DNA from: Acidovorax sp. GW101-3H11
GTDB lineage: Bacteria; Pseudomonadota; Gammaproteobacteria; Burkholderiales; Burkholderiaceae_C
Length of the DNA stretch: 64,000 bases
Direction: 5' to 3'
Assembly: GCF_001633105.1 (NCBI RefSeq)
Contig: NZ_LUKZ01000001.1
Span: 1 to 64,000 of the forward strand
Position 1 is the stretch's first letter; the number at the start of each line of letters is the position of its first letter. Positions 62,232 through 64,000 of this stretch are shown here, piece by piece. Below the pieces are notes generated by a model. The model was not told the origin of the DNA, made no database searches, and saw only the letters and a program-made list of their open reading frames with translations. Both the position numbers and the translations under genes were made by a program.

Positions 62232-64000
62232 GTGACAAACCCCAACGACCGCCTCTTGCCCACCGACCTCCCCGAAAGCGCCGCCCAGCTGGCTGCTGCG
62301 CTGGCGCCCACCGCTGCGGCCGGGCATTTTGACGAGCTGCGGGGCGTTGCGGCCCCCGCGCGCACGGCCCCCACCGACCGCATGGCGGGCGCCGCCTCCG
62401 CTCCTGTTTCAATAGCTAACAACCAAGACCTGTCGCGCCCATGGGCCGATTTTTTTGAACAACTGGGGCCCGAAGGCTTCCCCGACCTGGACCGGCGCAT
62501 GGCGAGCCTGCAGCGCCAGGTGCGCGACAACGGCGTCACCTACAACGTCTATGCCGATGCCGACGGCCCGCAGCGGCCCTGGTCGGTGGACCTGTTCCCG
62601 CTGATCCTGTCGCAGGGCGACTGGGCGCACATCGAGCGCGGCGTGTTGCAGCGCGCGCGCCTGCTTGACCGCGTGATGGCCGATGTGTATGGCCCACAGG
62701 AGCTGCTGCGCACGGGGCTGCTGCCCAGCGCGCTGGTGCAGGGCCACCCCGGCTACCTGCGCCCCATGCACGGCGTGCAGCCGGTGGGCGGCACGCACCT
62801 GCCGATTGCCGCGTTCGACATGGCGCGCGACGCGCAAGGCGGCTGGTGGGTGGTCACGCAGCGCACGCAGGCGCCATCGGGGCTAGGGTATTTGCTGGAG
62901 AACCGGCTGCTCATCTCGCGCCTGTTCCCCGAGGCCTTCAGCCAGATGCATGTGCAGCGCCTGGCCGCCACCTACCGCGCGCTGCTCGACGGGCTGCGGC
63001 AGATGAGCCCGGCGGGGCAGGATGCGCGCATCGTGCTGCTCACGCCCGGCCCGTACAACGAGACCTACTTCGAGCACGCCTACCTGGCGCGCTACCTGGG
63101 CCTCACGCTGGTGGAGGGCAACGACCTCACCGTGCGCGATGCGCGCCTGTACCTCAAGACGCTGCACGGCCTGCAGCCAGTGCACGGCATCCTCAAGCGC
63201 CTGGACGACGAGTTCCTGGACCCGCTGGAGCTGCGCAGCGACTCGCGCCTGGGCGTGCCCGGCCTGCTGCAGGCCATCCGCGCGGGCAACGTGCTGGTGG
63301 CCAATGCACCGGGCTCGGCCTTCCTGGAGTCTTCGGCCATGCTGGGCTTCATGCCCGCGCTGTCGCGCCACCTGCTGGGCGAGGAGCTGGCCCTGCCCTC
63401 GCTGCCCACCTGGTGGTGCGGCGAGCAGGCGGCCCAGCAGGCCGTGCTGCCCCAGCTGCCGCACAGCGTGATCCGGCCCACCTGGCCCAGCCTGCAGCGC
63501 CCGCCCGTGCTGGGCGGCAGCTTGTCGCCGCAAGACCTGGCCCGGTGGACGGAACGCATCCAGGGCCAGGGCGACGAGTACACCGTGCAGGCCTATCTGC
63601 CGCTGTCGCAGATGCCCACCTGGCGCACGGAAGCTGGCAATGACAGCAATGGCGACAGCGGTAGCCATATCGCCCCGCGTTCAGTGATGCTGCGCGTGTT
63701 TGCTGTGTGCGACGGCCCCGGCTCGTGGCGCGTGCTGCCTGGCGGGCTGGCGCGCATCGCCACGGACGAGCGCGAGATCGCCTCGATGCAGCGCGGCGGC
63801 AGCAGCGCCGATGTGTGGGTGCAGACCGATGGCCCGGTGGACACCACCACGCTGCTCGCGCACAACCAGAGCGCCCCCGCCGTGGTGCACCGCAGCCGCC
63901 AGGTGACCAGCCGTGCGGCCGAAAACCTGTTCTGGCTGGGCCGCTACACCGAGCGCACCGAAAACGTCACGCGCCTGGCGCGCATTGCGCTGCAGTGCCT
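62232..64000 (+). CDS. Circularly permuted ATP-grasp / alpha-E (DUF403) protein, partial at window end
   Basis: The frame is open from GTG 62232 to the last base, giving about 589 residues without stop. The ATP-grasp type 2 domain (about 75-530) has GVTYNVYADADGPQRPW, LLDRVMADVYGPQELL, GYLLENRLLISRLFPEAF and LLTPGPYNETYFEHAYLARY. The alpha-E domain begins at about 555 (SRAAENLFWLGRYTERTEN). Fusion of both is known in this family. It is predicted to form amide bonds together with the upstream DUF2126 protein. The N-terminal 75 residues are poorly conserved and about residues 58-75 come from a dispersed repeat. GTG is the only plausible start before the fold. Confidence 0.88.
   Translation, partial: MTNPNDRLLPTDLPESAAQLAAALAPTAAAGHFDELRGVAAPARTAPTDRMAGAASAPVSIANNQDLSRPWADFFEQLGPEGFPDLDRRMASLQRQVRDNGVTYNVYADADGPQRPWSVDLFPLILSQGDWAHIERGVLQRARLLDRVMADVYGPQELLRTGLLPSALVQGHPGYLRPMHGVQPVGGTHLPIAAFDMARDAQGGWWVVTQRTQAPSGLGYLLENRLLISRLFPEAFSQMHVQRLAATYRALLDGLRQMSPAGQDARIVLLTPGPYNETYFEHAYLARYLGLTLVEGNDLTVRDARLYLKTLHGLQPVHGILKRLDDEFLDPLELRSDSRLGVPGLLQAIRAGNVLVANAPGSAFLESSAMLGFMPALSRHLLGEELALPSLPTWWCGEQAAQQAVLPQLPHSVIRPTWPSLQRPPVLGGSLSPQDLARWTERIQGQGDEYTVQAYLPLSQMPTWRTEAGNDSNGDSGSHIAPRSVMLRVFAVCDGPGSWRVLPGGLARIATDEREIASMQRGGSSADVWVQTDGPVDTTTLLAHNQSAPAVVHRSRQVTSRAAENLFWLGRYTERTENVTRLARIALQC
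62405..62458 (-). repeat. Dispersed repeat copy 12, inside the ATP-grasp gene
   Basis: Degenerate reverse copy: TTTCAATAGCTAACAACCAAG, then GGGCCGATTTTTTTGAA. The protein reads SIANNQDLSRP, in the same frame as the reverse copy in fdsA (LIAENIDPSGG). It lies before the conserved ATP-grasp domain. Confidence 0.5.

Noticed and set aside
62066-62332. 88-residue frame between the DUF2126 and ATP-grasp genes
   Set aside because: It runs into the ATP-grasp frame and has no recognisable feature. The GTG-initiated ATP-grasp frame explains the region better.
1-64000. CRISPR arrays, tRNA or rRNA genes, insertion sequences
   Set aside because: I looked for regularly spaced direct repeats, tRNA-like cloverleaf ends with CCA context and transposase motifs and saw none. 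The repeats found are dispersed, not arrayed.

Overview
The window is 64 kb of compact, high-GC bacterial chromosome with no rRNA, tRNA, CRISPR array, insertion sequence or prophage that I can see. Gene families, codon bias and repeat content point to a beta-proteobacterium, most likely a member of the Comamonadaceae close to Acidovorax. The main reasons are a roughly 60 bp dispersed repeat (core with the blocks GCGCTTGAT, GCTAT and a GCC/TTTTT end), the family-typical formate dehydrogenase cluster, and a DUF3460-scpA pair. This placement is inference, not a database result.

Layout. 0-8 kb: a periplasmic CpdB-type nucleotidase, a truncated haemoglobin/RidA-family/DUF7661 trio, a YbbP-like FtsX permease and a membrane-anchored legumain-like (C13) peptidase. 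8-28 kb: the formate region. It holds fdhD, a CSS-EAL phosphodiesterase, a membrane-bound periplasmic formate dehydrogenase with small accessory proteins (Tat peptide, lipoprotein, small exported protein), a maturation module (TorD chaperone, polyferredoxin, DUF3306, DUF3305), a soluble NAD-linked formate dehydrogenase with a fused FdsG-FdsB subunit, a TetR/DUF4345 divergent pair and a LysR regulator. 28-39 kb: DUF1016 nuclease, apbC, Mrr-like nuclease, patatin, SMP-30-like protein, metG, zinc-ribbon membrane protein, YitT protein and SulP transporter. 39-57.5 kb: a run rich in cofactor biosynthesis (scpA, nadB, queE, queD, panD, bioADF, a two-component pair, MAPEG protein, hydrolase, CHMI, pabBC fusion, nadA, nadC, panB, panC). 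57.5-64 kb: a hydrolase, then a transglutaminase/DUF2126 protein and a permuted ATP-grasp/alpha-E protein that runs off the end of the window.

How genes work together. The two formate dehydrogenases probably share FdhD for sulfuration of the molybdenum cofactor. The soluble enzyme would feed NADH and the membrane enzyme the quinone pool. NAD biosynthesis from aspartate is complete in the window (nadB, nadA, nadC in two places). Pantothenate genes panB, panC and panD are present. Biotin has bioA, bioD and bioF but no bioB.

Most unusual signal. The dispersed ~60 bp repeat occurs mainly between genes, but four copies lie inside open reading frames (fdsGB fusion, fdsA, metG and the ATP-grasp protein) at or near domain linkers. 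Copies in the same orientation are read in the same frame, which looks like a translatable repeat peptide. The transglutaminase/DUF2126 plus ATP-grasp/alpha-E pair is the best candidate for a poorly described biochemical system.
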